Source of the DNA: Noviherbaspirillum saxi
GTDB taxonomy: Bacteria; Pseudomonadota; Gammaproteobacteria; Burkholderiales; Burkholderiaceae_D
DNA: 64,000 nt
Direction of reading: 5' to 3'
Assembly: GCF_003591035.1 (NCBI RefSeq)
Contig: NZ_QYUO01000002.1
Span: 124,001-188,000, forward strand
The position numbers and the translations under genes were made by a program. Shown here piece after piece: positions 62,589-64,000 of the stretch. Positions within the stretch are counted from its first letter, which is position 1. Each line of letters begins with the position of its first letter. Below the pieces are notes generated by a model that ran no database searches, was not told where the DNA came from, and saw only the letters and a program-made list of their open reading frames with translations.

Positions 62589-62981
62589 TTAAGCCGTCTC
62601 ATACTTGTTGCCAGCCGTGGCACGGATAGGATGGGTGTCGTAGATCAGGCTCAGGTATTTGATCCTGTTGCCGCCGTCCTCAAACTCGAATAAATCCATC
62701 ACCTTAAAAGTAATCAAGGTGCCATCGCTTACGGTCCAGTCGTACTGAAAATATGCGGTCGCACGATTGGATCCGTTCGCGCTGGAAAATACATCGATCG
62801 GCGTGATCACATTGCGGCTAGATGCGCCCTGAAGACGCTGAAAGAAGGGAGCGGCATCCATTTCGCCCAGAAAGGGTGACAAGACTTTGCCGTCAGGTGC
62901 GAACAGGCTGACTATCTTTTCATAATCGCTGTCGCCCAGCGCCTTCATATAGGTCTGCAGTACGTCGATATAGGTGTCCAT
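62589..62981 (-). CDS. NTF2-like (SnoaL-type) protein
   Basis: A 130-residue NTF2-fold protein: MDTYIDVLQTYMKALGDSDY, EKIVSLFAPDGKVLSPFLGE, ATAYFQYDWTVSDGTLITFK, MDLFEFEDGGNRIKYLSLIY. Related proteins are ketosteroid-isomerase-like cyclases, isomerases or small-molecule binders. GAGGAGG precedes the ATG at 62981. It is 140 bases downstream of the glucarate dehydratase gene on the same strand; a functional link is only possible. Confidence 0.82.
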   Translation of the reverse strand: MDTYIDVLQTYMKALGDSDYEKIVSLFAPDGKVLSPFLGEMDAAPFFQRLQGASSRNVITPIDVFSSANGSNRATAYFQYDWTVSDGTLITFKVMDLFEFEDGGNRIKYLSLIYDTHPIRATAGNKYETA

Positions 62982-63122
62982 TTTTTTCCTCCTCGATGAA
63001 GCGATAGATCTTACCAGGAGGGACTGGTGTGCTGGCCGCAGAAAGGAACACAAGAAAACAAACACCGGCCGACCGCAATTCGGACCATGCGATCGGCGCG
63101 GCAAGACTCACGTTGGAATCAA

Positions 63123-64000
63123 CTATCTGACCATGCAAGGTTTCTTGTTATCGAACTTCCATCCGGGAATCAGGTATTGCATGGCCACCGCATCATCGCG
63201 CGCCCCCAGTCCCATTTCACGGTAACGCTGATGGGCAAGCTCGACCTGCTCCATATCGAGTTCGATGCCGAGCCCCGGCTTCTGCGGCACGGCCACCATG
63301 CCGCCCGCAATCTGCAGCGGCTCGCGGGTCAGACGCTGGCCATCCTGCCAGATCCAGTGGGTGTCGATCGCGGTGATCTTGCCCGGCGCTGCAGCGGCAA
63401 CATGCGTGAACATCGCCAGCGAAATGTCGAAGTGATTGTTGGAATGCGAGCCCCAGGTCAGACCCCATTCATTGCACATCTGCGCCACCCGCACCGAACC
63501 CTGCATGGTCCAGAAATGCGGATCGGCCAACGGGATATCCACCGATTGCAACTGGATCGCATGGCCCATTTCGCGCCAGTCGGTCGCAATCATGTTGGTG
63601 GCGGTGGGCAAGCCGGTGGCACGACGGAACTCGGCCATGACTTCGCGTCCCGAAAAGCCGTTCTCCGCGCCGCAGGGATCTTCCGCATACGCCAGTACAT
63701 CATGCTTGTCGCGACACAGGCGAATCGCATCCTTGAGCAGCCAGCCGCCATTCGGATCCAGCGTGATGCGCGCCTGCGGAAAGCGCTCGGACAAGGCGGT
63801 GACGGCGTCCATTTCGTCTTCACCGCGCAGCACCCCGCCCTTGAGCTTGAAGTCGTTGAAACCGTAACGCTGGTAGGCCGCTTCGGCAAGACGCACGATG
63901 GCGTCAGGCGTCATGGCTTTTTCATGGCGCAGGCGGAACCAGTCGTTGTCGGCCTCCGCTTCGCTCGGATAGGGCAGATCGGTCAGTGTGCGATCGCCGA
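63123..64000 (-). CDS. gudD: glucarate dehydratase (N-terminus beyond the window)
   Basis: At least 292 residues of an enolase-superfamily dehydratase, open to the window end. [20 protein letters not shown] holds the KxK base, [16 protein letters not shown] and [20 protein letters not shown] the metal-binding Asp and Glu, [20 protein letters not shown] a further metal site, and [20 protein letters not shown] the catalytic His. This pattern separates glucarate dehydratases from mandelate racemases. It turns D-glucarate into 5-keto-4-deoxy-D-glucarate, whose aldolase products are pyruvate and tartronate semialdehyde; the latter is the substrate of GlxR at 47-48 kb. About 150 N-terminal residues are missing. 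Confidence 0.92.
   Translation of the reverse strand, partial: GDRTLTDLPYPSEAEADNDWFRLRHEKAMTPDAIVRLAEAAYQRYGFNDFKLKGGVLRGEDEMDAVTALSERFPQARITLDPNGGWLLKDAIRLCRDKHDVLAYAEDPCGAENGFSGREVMAEFRRATGLPTATNMIATDWREMGHAIQLQSVDIPLADPHFWTMQGSVRVAQMCNEWGLTWGSHSNNHFDISLAMFTHVAAAAPGKITAIDTHWIWQDGQRLTREPLQIAGGMVAVPQKPGLGIELDMEQVELAHQRYREMGLGARDDAVAMQYLIPGWKFDNKKPCMVR

Overview
The window looks like a chromosomal segment of a metabolically versatile betaproteobacterium, most likely Burkholderiales and perhaps Oxalobacteraceae-like. The evidence is gene content: a Bug-type solute receptor, a gcl-hyi-glxR-ttuD-pyk block, pcaQ/pcaHG, a PaoABC-type dehydrogenase, and many LysR, IclR and RpiR regulators. This is an inference from family knowledge; no rRNA or tRNA gene is present to test it. 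Nearly everything is coding except for gene remnants, palindromes and fold-back repeats.

Layout. 0-3.1 kb: RpiR regulator, class III aminotransferase, CMD-fold protein. 3.2-5.7 kb (minus): GYD protein, membrane protein, SBP56 family protein. 6.1-9.3 kb: DUF6494, then an unusually GC-rich trio (HTH protein, glutamine-cyclotransferase-like beta-propeller, DUF899). 9.3-12.1 kb: a trans-3-hydroxy-L-proline unit (dehydratase plus reductase) divergent from a FadR-type regulator. 12.6-13.1 kb: decayed MFS gene. 13.3-18.9 kb: PaoABC-like molybdenum dehydrogenase, then an exported cupin and an exported double-CMD protein. 19.2 kb: orphan double-glycine leader peptide. 20.3-23.4 kb: tannase-family lipoprotein with a divergent AraC regulator. 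23.6-28 kb: DUF4197, LysM lipoprotein, cupin, two alpha/beta hydrolases, IS3 remnant.

28.0-39.0 kb is the centrepiece: two divergent aromatic catabolic operons. The minus operon encodes a two-subunit Rieske ring-hydroxylating dioxygenase, a Bug receptor, a zinc dehydrogenase, a PDR/VanB-type reductase and an MhpR-like IclR regulator. The plus operon encodes a complete mhpB-D-F-E-C meta-cleavage pathway. No mhpA-type flavin monooxygenase is present, so the Rieske enzyme appears to feed the pathway. A perfect 19-bp palindrome resembling the MhpR operator lies between the operons.

39-43 kb: hemerythrin, a pseudogene, an exported intradiol dioxygenase, KatE catalase. 43-44.4 kb: a PLP decarboxylase flanked by related palindromes. 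44.5-51.9 kb: glyoxylate-to-pyruvate pathway (gcl, hyi, glxR, ttuD, pyk) with a divergent LysR. 52-55.2 kb: a GRDP-like protein with six SYCAR repeats, and an orphan CHASE/PAS histidine kinase. 55.2-58.6 kb: pcaQ, pcaHG, LysR. 59-62.3 kb: acyltransferase, several tiny membrane proteins and a probable SOS-regulated gene. 62.6-64 kb: NTF2-like protein and a truncated glucarate dehydratase.

The most unusual structural signal is a set of long fold-back repeats (23388-23558, 35057-35220, 44376-44443, 58676-58850, plus a core-less palindrome at 42923-42970). They share a central hairpin, have different terminal arms, and three of them sit directly against a stop codon. The most unusual protein is the six-fold SYCAR repeat protein at 51981-52682.
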